Shown here: in pieces, positions 44,338-53,215 of the stretch
Layout: each line of letters opens with the position of its first letter
How positions within the stretch are numbered: position 1 is the stretch's first letter
NCBI GenBank assembly: GCA_958295815.1
Contig: OY282374.1
Location: forward strand, 4,430,682-4,494,681
Direction: 5' to 3'
Origin: Candidatus Poribacteria bacterium
GTDB lineage: Bacteria > Poribacteria > WGA-4E > WGA-3G
Length of the DNA stretch: 64,000 bases
Notes under the pieces: generated by a model
The model's database searches: none
What the model saw: the letters and a program-made list of their open reading frames with translations, nothing else
What the model was told of the DNA's origin: nothing
Translations under genes and position numbers: made by a program

Positions 44338-45099
44338 TCATCCGATTCGCAGCAATCCTTTTGCTGCGAAATTTCGCACTAAATTGACGACAGATTGACG
44401 TGCTGTTTCGGCTATTTGTGTTTGTTCAAACGTTAACTGTGTAGCTTCTGCCTCAACTGCTTCTGCCTGCGATGCCGACATGTTTTCAAAGAATCGATCG
44501 TGTATTGCAGGCGGTGCGTTGTGCAGCGCAATGGCTAAGGTCTGTTGGTCCAGCACTTTCAGGATAGCTTTAATCGCTTCGTTTTCTAACCCACCCAAGT
44601 CCTCAAAGTTAAACAGTTGTTCGGAAATACTATTTACTACCTCCGGGTTCTTCTCTGCCAAAACTTCCAACAACTGATTTTGTTCCGCTACATCCATATA
44701 CGATAAGAGCTTGGTAAGATTCGTTGTGCCTTCACCCAAGAAGGCTGTTTTTTGGAGTGTCTCTTTAATTTTAACGATATGTTCGTGCCAGATTTGCGCC
44801 GCACGTTCGGCATCAACGACCTCTGTCGTCGTTATTTTCTCAGCGATGCTTACCTTTTTGTCAAAGGGCAATTGCGCGAAAAGTTTCCCAGCGTGTGCAG
44901 CGAGTGCATTTCCTGTAGGTTCGCTTTTCAAATGCGCGCACATTACAAAAAATACAGCGGCGTCGCTGTCATCTACATCTTGCAACGCTGCTAAAACAAC
45001 TTGCGGATGTGTTTCATCAAGCAAAACCGCCAATTCCTTTAGAGCGGCTTCATTTAAAAAGGGAGGAACTGTCCGCGAGTCTGTATCAGGAAGTGACAC
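44338..45099 (-). CDS. FliG-like protein
   Basis: 253 residues resembling flagellar motor switch protein FliG in its middle and C-terminal armadillo domains: LDETHPQVVLAALQDV, AEKI for the helix linker, LTKLLSYMDVAEQNQLLEVLAEKNPEVVNSISEQLFNFEDL, and the GG linker. FliG binds FliF, FliM and MotA. No other flagellar gene lies in the window. The GTG at 45099 is chosen, with GGGGG upstream; TTG 45123 is possible. It overlaps purM by 14 bases. Either the organism has a flagellum elsewhere, or this fold was recruited for another complex. Confidence 0.72.
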   Translation of the reverse strand: MSLPDTDSRTVPPFLNEAALKELAVLLDETHPQVVLAALQDVDDSDAAVFFVMCAHLKSEPTGNALAAHAGKLFAQLPFDKKVSIAEKITTTEVVDAERAAQIWHEHIVKIKETLQKTAFLGEGTTNLTKLLSYMDVAEQNQLLEVLAEKNPEVVNSISEQLFNFEDLGGLENEAIKAILKVLDQQTLAIALHNAPPAIHDRFFENMSASQAEAVEAEATQLTFEQTQIAETARQSVVNLVRNFAAKGLLRIG

Positions 45100-46126
45100 C
45101 CTGTACCCCCTTTTCGCCTGCAACCACTTCTCCGATTAGGTAAGTGGATTCCCCAGAGGCATTGAGAGACGACAAAGCAGCATCAACATCATCCGGCGAG
45201 AGAACGACCACCATCCCGATTCCCATATTGAAAACTTTGTACATTTCCTCCTCTTCAACGTCCCCTTTTGTCTGTAAAAATGGAAAAATAGCCGGAATCT
45301 CCCATGTCCCTTTCCGAATATGGGCTACACATCCGTCCGGTAGGATCCGCAGGACATTCGCAGGCAATCCTCCACCTGTGATATGGGCAAGTCCTTTAAT
45401 CTCGCATACCTCGCGGAGTGCCAACACGGATCTTACATAACTTTTGTGGGATGCCAGGAGCGCGTCTCCAACTGTTTTCGAGAGTTCTGGCAGGTGAGCA
45501 TCAACATCATAGTTGCACCGCTCAAACAGAATACGACGCGCCAATGAAAAACCGTTGGTATGCAAACCCACGGAGCCTAAACCGATTAACTTATCGCCAG
45601 GTGTAATCGTACTTCCAGTAATTACATCTTTTTTTTCCACAACCCCAACAATTGTGCCGACTAAGTCGTATTCACCGACAGCGTAGAGATCCGAGAGTTC
45701 TGCGATTTCACCACCGATTAACGCACAACCGATCTCTCGACAACCCGATGCCAGTCCTTCAATAATCTGCTCAATAACTGCTGGCACAACTTTGTTAATA
45801 CCGATGTAATCTAAAAAGAAAAGCGGCTCGGCTCCCTGTACAACGATGTCGTTTCCACAATGAGCGACAATATCAAAGCCGACGGTATCATGTCGGGACG
45901 CTTTAAACGCAACCTTAAGCTTCGTTCCAACACTATCTGTACTCGAAACGAGAATAGGTTCGTCATATGCTTTAAGTGCGAAAAGTCCACCAAACCCTCC
46001 TACATCACTGAGGACTTCGGGACGATAGGTCGTTTGAACCAGTCCTTTTAATCGCTTTATCGCCTCGGCTTCGGCTTCAAACGAGACACCGGCGTCAGCA
46101 TAATTCAACGGTTTTTTATCTGCCAT
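45086..46126 (-). CDS. purM: Phosphoribosylformylglycinamidine cyclo-ligase
   Basis: 346 residues. Closes the imidazole ring of AIR in purine synthesis. Motifs: NYADAGVSFEAEAEAIKRLK, STDSVGTKLKVAF, HCGNDIVVQGAEPLFFLDYI, LIGGEIAELSDLY, HITGGGLPANVLRILP and FNMGIGMVVVL. Length is normal. It overlaps the upstream small membrane protein gene by 11 bases and the downstream FliG-like gene by 14, so the array is translationally coupled. Its partner purF is two genes upstream. Confidence 0.96.
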   Translation of the reverse strand: MADKKPLNYADAGVSFEAEAEAIKRLKGLVQTTYRPEVLSDVGGFGGLFALKAYDEPILVSSTDSVGTKLKVAFKASRHDTVGFDIVAHCGNDIVVQGAEPLFFLDYIGINKVVPAVIEQIIEGLASGCREIGCALIGGEIAELSDLYAVGEYDLVGTIVGVVEKKDVITGSTITPGDKLIGLGSVGLHTNGFSLARRILFERCNYDVDAHLPELSKTVGDALLASHKSYVRSVLALREVCEIKGLAHITGGGLPANVLRILPDGCVAHIRKGTWEIPAIFPFLQTKGDVEEEEMYKVFNMGIGMVVVLSPDDVDAALSSLNASGESTYLIGEVVAGEKGVQGVTS

Positions 46127-46424
46127 CTGATTTTTCTTGTTCCTTCAACAATTGTTCACGAAGAGGGGAGACCTTCTCCTTCCTCGGTCTCAAGAGGCTA
46201 ATGACCAACACGATTCCACTAATGCCTAAGGCGATGAGTACACCAATTTCCTCTGCTTCTGCCGCATTCATATTGGGTCGCAATTTCGCAACTAAATAGG
46301 GGAGAATTCTGCTCAGAACCATGCCAAGGATTGCACAGCCGAGTAAGGAGATGAGCGTATGCCGTCCTTGCGCTGTACCTATTGGATTTGGTCTTTTCTG
46401 CTTACCACGTTGTCTGTATTGCAT
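46116..46424 (-). CDS. Small membrane protein between purF and purM
   Basis: 102 residues with a basic N-terminus (QYRQRGKQKRPNP), two transmembrane helices (about 24-46, LISLLGCAILGMVLSRILPYLV, and 60-80, IGVLIALGISGIVLVISLL) and a charged C-terminal tail. No family recognised. Its stop overlaps the purM start, so it is in the purine transcript. Role unknown. Confidence 0.7.
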   Translation of the reverse strand: MQYRQRGKQKRPNPIGTAQGRHTLISLLGCAILGMVLSRILPYLVAKLRPNMNAAEAEEIGVLIALGISGIVLVISLLRPRKEKVSPLREQLLKEQEKSDGR

Positions 46425-46477
46425 AAAAAATTAACCCTTGCAGTACGCCGTTAACCAATTTATGTTAGGACACGGGA

Positions 46478-47887
46478 TTAATCTACAATTAGGGGCAGCT
46501 GCTCTGAAGGCTGTTCTACAAATGGGATCGGATACTTTCCATCAAAACAGGTGGTGCAAAAATCTTCTGATGCCTTTACTGAGTTAAGCATTCCGTCGAT
46601 ACTCAGATAACCGAGACTGTCGGCGCGGATATATTTGCGGACTTCATCAATTGTGTGTGAACTGGCAATTAACTCACCACGTGTGGGTGTGTCTACGCCA
46701 TAGAAGCATGGAAACTTATTCGGGGGTGATGCGATACGGAGGTGTACGGCTGTCGCTCCACCTTGCCGAACGATTTTGATAAGCTTCCGGCTATTTGTTC
46801 CACGCATAATCGAATCATCTACAAGCACGACCCGTTTACCGCGTAGCACATCGCGGACGGGGTTCAATTTCACTTTCACCATGAGTTCTCTGATATCCGG
46901 GGTAGGGTTCATAAAAGAGCGTCCAACAAACGTATTCCGCGAGAGTCCTAAATCGAATGGAATGCCCGACTCTTCAGCATATCCGAGCGCAGCAATCGTT
47001 GCGGAATCAGGGACTGGAATAACAACATCCGCTTTGACGGGGTGTTCACGGGCAAGTTGTCTCCCGAACTCACGGCGCGTGCTATTTACGCCCTGACCGA
47101 ACATCATGCTATCATGTCGCGCCAGATAGATATACTCGAAGATGCACTGTGATAATTTAGGTTGTTTCTGATGAAAACGGAAGGACTTTACGGCTTGAGG
47201 CGTGGAGCGTGTAAATACCAATTCTCCTGGTTCTATCTCACGTATCGGTTCCGCTTCGATTACATCAAGCGCGCAGGTTTCAGATGCCAAGACATAGGCA
47301 TCATCGAGCTTACCAAGCCAGAGGGGTCGGAACCCGTGGGCATCACGAGCACCGATGAGTGTATTTTTATCCATGCACACGAACGAATAAGCACCTTCAA
47401 TCCTCCGAAGTGCATCAATGATTCTATCCTCCAAAAACTGCTTTCGCGAATGCGCTATTAGATGGAAAATCACCTCAGTATCAAGGCTCGTGCTAAAGAT
47501 TGAACCTGCATTCTCCAAATGGTTCCGAATCTGCAATGCGTTGACAAGATTGCCATTATGACCAAGAGCGAGGGGACCCTGTTTGTAATTCCGCACCAAA
47601 GGCTGCGCGTTTTCCAGCGTGCTTTCCCCTGCCGTTGAATATCGGTTGTGCCCAATAGCGATATGCCCATTGAGTCTCGCTAAAACCTCTGGTGTGAAGA
47701 CAGAGTGAACAAGCCCCATGCCGTGGTGATATGTAAACTTTTCACCATCTGAGGCAACAATCCCGCTGCTCTCTTGTCCTCGATGCTGAAGTGCGCGTAA
47801 CCCCAAATAGGTTAATTCTACTGCCCTCGGGTGACCGAAGATGCCGAATACACCGCACTCGTCCTTTGGTTTATCATCATATTGCAT
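46478..47887 (-). CDS. purF: Amidophosphoribosyltransferase
   Basis: 469 residues. First committed step of purine synthesis: PRPP plus glutamine to phosphoribosylamine. N-terminal nucleophile glutaminase: KDECGVFGIFG, whose Cys would become residue 1 after removal of a 10-residue propeptide if ATG 47887 is the start, as in other PurF. PRPP site VVLVDDSIMRGTNSRKL and the tail CFDGKYPIPF complete the family pattern. An ATG at 47911 would lengthen the propeptide; the ribosome site GGAGG is between the two. No cysteine pattern for an Fe-S cluster was checked beyond C-terminal SEDFCTTCFDGKY, which fits the B. subtilis-like type. Confidence 0.94.
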   Translation of the reverse strand: MQYDDKPKDECGVFGIFGHPRAVELTYLGLRALQHRGQESSGIVASDGEKFTYHHGMGLVHSVFTPEVLARLNGHIAIGHNRYSTAGESTLENAQPLVRNYKQGPLALGHNGNLVNALQIRNHLENAGSIFSTSLDTEVIFHLIAHSRKQFLEDRIIDALRRIEGAYSFVCMDKNTLIGARDAHGFRPLWLGKLDDAYVLASETCALDVIEAEPIREIEPGELVFTRSTPQAVKSFRFHQKQPKLSQCIFEYIYLARHDSMMFGQGVNSTRREFGRQLAREHPVKADVVIPVPDSATIAALGYAEESGIPFDLGLSRNTFVGRSFMNPTPDIRELMVKVKLNPVRDVLRGKRVVLVDDSIMRGTNSRKLIKIVRQGGATAVHLRIASPPNKFPCFYGVDTPTRGELIASSHTIDEVRKYIRADSLGYLSIDGMLNSVKASEDFCTTCFDGKYPIPFVEQPSEQLPLIVD

Positions 47888-47957
47888 TTTGATGGATGAA
47901 ACCTCCAGCATACGCTTTTAGATTCTCGCAACTGTTCATCAAAAAGCCCTCCAATAT

Positions 47958-48500
47958 CTATCCGTGTTCTGCACTTACTTCTGTGTTTTCTACTGCCGCT
48001 AACCTATACCCTAATATCGCTCCGATAGGAACAGAAAGAATATACCAAATCTCGACTGGTAAATTGAGGGATACCCATCCGCGCATTGGTAATGAAACAA
48101 TGTAGGCGAGCGTCTTAAGCACCGGAAGCAGCAACGCCAAAATCAAATTAGGTCTACCAAATATCTCCCAAGGAACGTTAAGCAGGGCAAGTAAACCGAC
48201 GACAGCAGGCGGACCCAAAAAAGCACCTGAGCAAAGCGGTCTTAAAGGGATATTGACACCGAATTTCCGGCTCACGAATCGGACACCTTCGCTCGCACCT
48301 ATAACCATGGTGCCATAGGAGATCCCCAACGAAATGAGGAGAAATAAACCCACCCAGAAGCCGTGACGAACCGAATCCCCGAGAAGCACTTGCCAAATAA
48401 AATAGTCAAAGACCAATAGGCAGATCCAACCACCTACCAGCCCAATGACGCTTCCTGCAGCAATTTGCCCAAGGGTCAGTGTGACACTATTTTTTTCCAT
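47958..48500 (-). CDS. Polytopic membrane protein, unknown function
   Basis: 180 residues with about five hydrophobic helices (SVIGLVGGWICLLVFDYF, GFWVGLFLLISLGISYG, GAFLGPPAVVGLLALLN, NLILALLLPVLKTLAYI, ILSVPIGAILGYRLA) joined by short loops. No family recognised. It precedes purF on the same strand and may belong to that transcript. Confidence 0.65.
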   Translation of the reverse strand: MEKNSVTLTLGQIAAGSVIGLVGGWICLLVFDYFIWQVLLGDSVRHGFWVGLFLLISLGISYGTMVIGASEGVRFVSRKFGVNIPLRPLCSGAFLGPPAVVGLLALLNVPWEIFGRPNLILALLLPVLKTLAYIVSLPMRGWVSLNLPVEIWYILSVPIGAILGYRLAAVENTEVSAEHG

Positions 48501-48695
48501 ACACTCCGACTCTCTTTTGCGTTTTATTCTATTGTACCATTATGCCACATAATTGTCAAAAAAATCTTTTTGCTGCCAGAGAATTGGTTTGACAGAATTT
48601 TGATTTTGGGTTACACTATGTCCGCAAAGTGGAGTTCTCACATTCAATCTTTCACCAGAAGCGGCGGATTCAGTGCCGTTTTAAAGGAGGCTCTT

Positions 48696-49343
48696 ATGTC
48701 GAAAATTCTCGTGCTATCAGGTGAAAATCATCGCTTCAATGCGAGTGCCAGCGTTATTCACGACTTTCTTTCCGAAGATGCCGATATTACAGCGACCTTA
48801 ACCGACGATAAAGGGGTTTTAGCATCATCTGAATTGAATACCTACGATGCATGCGTCTTTGGTACAGGCTTCACGCGTACGGAACGCCGAGAAGATGGAT
48901 CTGTCGAGCGCGTCTCCGATTTAACCCCCGCTGAAGAAGATGGCTTATACCAATTTGTCAGTGAAGGTAAAGGGTTGGTCGGGATTCACGGTACTGCATG
49001 GTGGATCAACGGTCAGGCAATGGATCTCATCGGTGGTGCCTCTAATTGGCATCCACCTGGCTCAACCTTTACTGTCCATATTGAGGATAACGAGCACCCT
49101 ACGACCCAAGGCATTGAGGACTTCGATGTAGAAGATGAAATCTATATCTCTGCACACGATCCGCACATTCATGTCTTGGCATCCGCTGAATGGTTCGGCA
49201 AAGCGCACCCGATGGCTTGGGTAAAGCCTTACGGTTCCGGACGGGTCTTTTACACCACTTTGGGGCACGGACCGGGTACTTTTGAGCGTGCAGGGATGCA
49301 GAAATTCCTTACCCAAGGTGTAAAATGGGCATCAGCGTCGTAG
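48696..49343 (+). CDS. ThuA-domain protein
   Basis: 215 residues of the ThuA fold (class I glutamine-amidotransferase-like): SKILVLSGENHRFN, GKGLVGIHGTAWW, DEIYISAHDPHIHVLASAEWF, HPMAWVKPYGSGRVFYTTLGHG. In ThuA, related to trehalose use, the fold has no glutaminase triad. AAAGGAGG lies 6 bases upstream of the ATG. It is followed by the sugar-acid dehydratase; together they suggest sugar catabolism. No signal peptide is visible. Confidence 0.9.
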   Translation: MSKILVLSGENHRFNASASVIHDFLSEDADITATLTDDKGVLASSELNTYDACVFGTGFTRTERREDGSVERVSDLTPAEEDGLYQFVSEGKGLVGIHGTAWWINGQAMDLIGGASNWHPPGSTFTVHIEDNEHPTTQGIEDFDVEDEIYISAHDPHIHVLASAEWFGKAHPMAWVKPYGSGRVFYTTLGHGPGTFERAGMQKFLTQGVKWASAS

Positions 49344-49353
49344 AATTCTACAC

Positions 49354-49375
49354 GGCGAGGCACAACTGCCTCGCC
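49354..49375. repeat. GGCGAGGCA palindromic repeat
   Basis: GGCGAGGCA (49354-49362), CAAC, TGCCTCGCC (49367-49375), perfect 9-base arms. The GCGAGGCACA core also occurs twice at 32997-33021. It sits between the ThuA stop and the next start; it may act as a transcript end, though no T-run follows. Confidence 0.6.
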
Positions 49376-49395
49376 ATACTACTGCTAAAACACAA

Positions 49396-50475
49396 ATGCC
49401 CACAATAAAAATCAAGACTATAGAAACCGAAATCGTTGAGGTAAATCATCGGGGCAATTGGCTCTTTGTCAAGTTGCACGCCGATGATGGCACAGTCGGT
49501 GTCGGTGAGGCTTCCCACGGTAGAGATGACACTCGCATTCAAGAGGTCATTGACACCCTTAAACCCGTACTGATCGGATGGAACCCGTTCCAACTCGAGG
49601 CATTCCGCCAACGTTTCTACCATGATACCGAAAGCCACACCTACCACACCGCGCTCAGTGGGATTGAACAGGCGATGTGTGATCTGACAGGCAAGACGTT
49701 AGACATGCCGAGTTATCAACTACTCGGTGGTAAGTGCCGAGAAAAGATCCGCCTTTATGCGAACATTAATCGTGCCACAGTTGATCGCAGTCCATTTGGT
49801 TTCGCCAGCAATGCCGAACGCGCTGTCGTCGAAGGATTTACGGCTATAAAATGTGCCCCTTTTGACGACGTTTCAACGGCAAACATTTCGAGTGGAAGTC
49901 TTACGCCTGCGATTTGCTTAGGGATCGATCGTATCCGCACAATTCGCGCTGCGATTGGTGGAGACATCGATTTGATGGTAGACTGCCACAGTCGCTTTAA
50001 CCCGGGCATCCTCATCCAAGTCGCAAAAGAACTGGAGGACTTACACCTCTTCTGGATTGAAGACGCAGTTTCACTGGATAATCTTGATGCTTTTGCGTAT
50101 GCGAGTCGTTCTATCGGCATCCCAATCGCAACCGGTGAACGCTTACGAACCCTTACAGATTTCGATAGACTACTCAGAAGAGCTGAGGTCGATTATATCT
50201 TACCGGATGTCAAACATGTCGGCGGAATTTCGGGGTTGAAAAAAATCTCTACACTTGCTGCTGCACGCAGCGTCATGGTAACACCTCACAATCCAAGCGG
50301 TCCCGTGGCAACGGCTGCAAGCGTGCAATGCATGGCGAGTGTGCCAAATTTTGCCATCCTTGAATACGCTTGGGGAGAGGTAGAGTGGCGGTCTTCCCTC
50401 GTTTCACCTGCAGAAAAAATTGTTAACGGATTTATTGAAGTGCCTGACCGACCGGGATTGGGTATTACACTCTAA
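49396..50475 (+). CDS. Mandelate racemase/muconate lactonizing enzyme family, sugar-acid dehydratase
   Basis: 359 residues of the enolase superfamily. Metal ligands D196 (MVDCHSRF), E222 (WIEDAV) and E248 (TGERL) are present, with H298 (TPHNPSGP) as base. H198 two residues after D196 matches the D-galactonate dehydratase subgroup, in which such a His acts as acid; this points to dehydration of a sugar acid such as galactonate. It follows the ThuA gene. ATG 49396 has no strong ribosome site; a coupling to the upstream gene is likely. Substrate is inferred only from active-site residues. Confidence 0.9.
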   Translation: MPTIKIKTIETEIVEVNHRGNWLFVKLHADDGTVGVGEASHGRDDTRIQEVIDTLKPVLIGWNPFQLEAFRQRFYHDTESHTYHTALSGIEQAMCDLTGKTLDMPSYQLLGGKCREKIRLYANINRATVDRSPFGFASNAERAVVEGFTAIKCAPFDDVSTANISSGSLTPAICLGIDRIRTIRAAIGGDIDLMVDCHSRFNPGILIQVAKELEDLHLFWIEDAVSLDNLDAFAYASRSIGIPIATGERLRTLTDFDRLLRRAEVDYILPDVKHVGGISGLKKISTLAAARSVMVTPHNPSGPVATAASVQCMASVPNFAILEYAWGEVEWRSSLVSPAEKIVNGFIEVPDRPGLGITL

Positions 50476-50502
50476 AACACAATAAACATCAGGAGTCATA
50501 AA

Positions 50503-51267
50503 ATGAGAACCACACTAAAATTTATCCCGCTTTATCTCTTTCTATTTGTTATGACCCTTGCAGGATGTGTCAGCAGCCTGCCAACGACGCAACCAGAAAG
50601 CGCGCAAACCGATGAGACCGTTTCCGCTGCAGAAACTGAAGCGTCCCGTCCGCCTCTCGCGGAACTCCAACTTTCGACCCCTAAAACAAATTACGCTGCG
50701 AAGGAAGAGATCCCTCTCCAACTGAATATTCAGAATGGTAAATTCGATCTTCTTGTGCCTGCTTTTGCAGTTGCGACGAAGGGTGCTTTTACACGAATAA
50801 CGGTAAAGGATACGAACGGACAAATTGTTGAACCGAAACGCGCTATTACACAAGAGAATCCACAAAAATATGTAGCGCGAGATGGGAAACAGGTCCGTTG
50901 TATACACGGGTTTGAACTCAAAGCCTCCTCGAATCAGGAGTTGAAGTTGAAAGACTTACAGAGATACTATCGGTTACAACCCGGCACTTACATCGTAACA
51001 CTTGGGATTGAGTTAGAGGTATATCGGGATTCTATAACCGAGGAACATCCCGACGTGCTTGAGTTACAACGGGATTTAACACGACTTCAGAACGATCCGA
51101 ATCTTCAAGCCGCTGCAAAGCAGGACGCAGTAAACTACTTCCAAGAACAGATTAAATTCGTTAAAGAGAGATACAAGGATGAGGAGAAGGATCTTTACTT
51201 GCCTGTCAAATCGCGTCGTGGGAAAACATCACTGGTATCCAATAAGATCACTCTCATAATAGAATAG
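50503..51267 (+). CDS. Lipoprotein of unknown function, paralog A
   Basis: 254 residues. Signal peptide with lipobox LAGC (Cys about 22), a Ser/Thr/Glu-rich linker, then a beta-sandwich (LQLSTPKTNYAAKEEIPLQL, FDLLVPAFAVATKGAFTRI) of probable Ig-like or bacterial-immunoglobulin type, and a coiled-coil end. Anchored in a membrane. Directly followed by its paralog. Start ATG follows AGGAG by 9 bases. No function recognised. Confidence 0.78.
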   Translation: MRTTLKFIPLYLFLFVMTLAGCVSSLPTTQPESAQTDETVSAAETEASRPPLAELQLSTPKTNYAAKEEIPLQLNIQNGKFDLLVPAFAVATKGAFTRITVKDTNGQIVEPKRAITQENPQKYVARDGKQVRCIHGFELKASSNQELKLKDLQRYYRLQPGTYIVTLGIELEVYRDSITEEHPDVLELQRDLTRLQNDPNLQAAAKQDAVNYFQEQIKFVKERYKDEEKDLYLPVKSRRGKTSLVSNKITLIIE

Positions 51268-51277
51268 AATTCTTCTC

Positions 51278-51997
51278 ATGAGAGCGTTCAAAAAGCTTGC
51301 TTTTCCTTATTTACTTCTGATTTTTAGCATTACAGGATGTGTTACTGGTTTGCAACGTTTGCCAAACGACGCGGCCACTGCCACTTCTGGGATGGTTCTC
51401 TCCCTTTCAACTCCTAAGTCCGTTTACACCGTTGAAGATAGCATAAAACTTAACCTCAGTATCCAGAACGGACAGTTTGATCTCCTCATTCCGTCTGTCA
51501 ACGTTGCAACGTCCGGTGCGTTTAAACGGTTAAGTGTTAAGGATAACGACGGTAATATTATTGAACCAAAACGTTCGATTAGCGTCCCCATTTCTGAAGA
51601 CGTATTTATTGAAAAAAATGGTAAATCTGTTCAGTGTATTCAAGGCTTTAAATTAAAAGCTGAGGAAACGCATGAAGTTCTATTGGAAAATTTTCAGAAA
51701 TATTATGGGCTTCAGAAAGGTAACTACACAGTCGAACTCACAATGGAGCTATCGGTTTATCGAGATTTTTTGAAAAAGCGACATCCAGAGATTACGGGAT
51801 TAGAAGAGGAAATTAATCGGATTCAGAAGGTATCAGATGTGCATGTCTCCGCTGCGGATAAGCGTTCTGCAGTCAACGACCTGCAGCGACAGATTGAGTT
51901 CCTTAAAAAGAAGCACACCGATACCTATCTACCTATCAAATCGTTGCTCGGTAAAGCACCACTGACATCCAACAGCATCAGTCTAACGATAGAATAA
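51278..51997 (+). CDS. Lipoprotein of unknown function, paralog B
   Basis: 239 residues, paralog of the preceding gene (LSTPKS.Y...D.I.LNLSIQNGQFDLLIPS, QCI.GFKLKA, Y.TVELTMELSVYRD, HPEI..LE.EI). Lipobox SITGC. Ten bases separate it from paralog A. Both share IQNGxFDLLxP, which is the clearest motif of the family. They may form a pair at the membrane surface. Confidence 0.78.
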   Translation: MRAFKKLAFPYLLLIFSITGCVTGLQRLPNDAATATSGMVLSLSTPKSVYTVEDSIKLNLSIQNGQFDLLIPSVNVATSGAFKRLSVKDNDGNIIEPKRSISVPISEDVFIEKNGKSVQCIQGFKLKAEETHEVLLENFQKYYGLQKGNYTVELTMELSVYRDFLKKRHPEITGLEEEINRIQKVSDVHVSAADKRSAVNDLQRQIEFLKKKHTDTYLPIKSLLGKAPLTSNSISLTIE

Positions 51998-52056
51998 TAC
52001 AGACCTTAAAAATAATCAGCACTGTCCGTCGGATTTCTTTCTTAGGAGAACCTACC

Positions 52057-53088
52057 ATGAAAAATATCAGACTTCTGCTTTTCCTCAGCACCAGTCTGAT
52101 GCTGGCATTTTCAAACCTGTCCAGTGCCTGGGCAGAACCACCTACGCGTGCTAAAATTGTGTATACCTCTACCCGTGATGGTAATGGCGAGATCTATATG
52201 ATAAATGCCGATGGAAGTGGAGAGGTCCGATTAACTAACCACCCTGGAGACGATTTCGATCCGACTTGGTCTCCAACGGGAGAAAATATCGCTTTTGTCT
52301 CAGAGCGGGATCATCTGGGACTTTATGACATCTATCTCATGGATGCTGATGGTGGAAATATCCGCCGAGCGTTCGACGAATTGGACTATAGGACCGCGCC
52401 GACTTGGTCGCCGGATGGAGAAAGGATTGCTTATCATACTTACTCACCTGTGCCAGATTGGGCAGTATACTTTAACACACTCGGTGGCGGCGAGGCGGAG
52501 CGACTTTCGGAAGCAGGAATTCCGGGTGGTGGTTTTCCTGCCTGGTCCCCTGATGGAACTGAGATCGCCTTCACTGATCGTATACCGGTAGGAGCACCCA
52601 TTCCAGTAGAACCGCGTTTTAAAGTTGTGTCAATGGAAATGCGGATTTGGATTCTCAACCTACAAACCGGCGAGAAAGAGATACTCCTTCCAAGAATTAA
52701 AGAAGGCGACACGCACTATCCCATTTGGTCACCTGATGGGACAAAACTCGCCTTTTATTGGTGGAAACGGAAGGATCGGAAGGCAGGTATTTACATTGTC
52801 AATCGCGATCGTAAAGGGCTTGAGGAGATCGTTAAAGATGCGGGTGGAATAGTTGCATGGTCACCCAGTGGGAAAGAACTTCTCTTTAAAAAGAGCGTTG
52901 GAGGTCAAAGACAGTTGTTTAAAATAGACTTACACTCTCGCGTCAAGGCACCACTAGCGCTCTTGGGTCCAAGCATACGGCGCGGGCAAAATACAGGTTG
53001 GGACTGGTTTGATCCAAAAGGTTTGCCAGTATCTCCAAAACCCCACTTGCTTACTACAGTCTGGGCAAAAGTGAAAACGACCGATTGA
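52057..53088 (+). CDS. TolB-like beta-propeller exported protein A
   Basis: 343 residues. A signal peptide (LLLFLSTSLMLAFSNLSSAWA) and five or six propeller blades with PDWSPDG or PTWSPTG and IYLMDADG repeats (TWSPTGENIAFVSER, TWSPDGERIAYHT, AWSPDGTEIAF, IWSPDGTKLAF). This WD40-like TolB/PD40 repeat protein is periplasmic; such propellers bind peptides or take part in envelope assembly. Its paralog is the next gene. AGGAG is 8 bases before ATG. Confidence 0.85.
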   Translation: MKNIRLLLFLSTSLMLAFSNLSSAWAEPPTRAKIVYTSTRDGNGEIYMINADGSGEVRLTNHPGDDFDPTWSPTGENIAFVSERDHLGLYDIYLMDADGGNIRRAFDELDYRTAPTWSPDGERIAYHTYSPVPDWAVYFNTLGGGEAERLSEAGIPGGGFPAWSPDGTEIAFTDRIPVGAPIPVEPRFKVVSMEMRIWILNLQTGEKEILLPRIKEGDTHYPIWSPDGTKLAFYWWKRKDRKAGIYIVNRDRKGLEEIVKDAGGIVAWSPSGKELLFKKSVGGQRQLFKIDLHSRVKAPLALLGPSIRRGQNTGWDWFDPKGLPVSPKPHLLTTVWAKVKTTD

Positions 53089-53108
53089 TTCTATCATATT
53101 AACGGGGA

Positions 53109-53198
53109 AATTCAGGGTTACAAACCCCTCCCATAATGTGAAAATCACTTCAAACGTTTTTTAGGAACGTCTGAAATTTGTTAGAGCGACTTGGGTCA
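53109..53198. repeat. GGGGTTACAAACCCC repeat module, long form, copy 2
   Basis: Core AGGGTTACAAACCCCT at 53113-53128, with one mismatch in the stem. Extended similarity to 17431-17533 reaches ACTTGGGTCAC at 53189-53199. It ends 17 bases before the next gene start, so it forms part of that leader. Confidence 0.75.
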
Positions 53199-53215
53199 CC
53201 TTAGGAGATTGTCTC

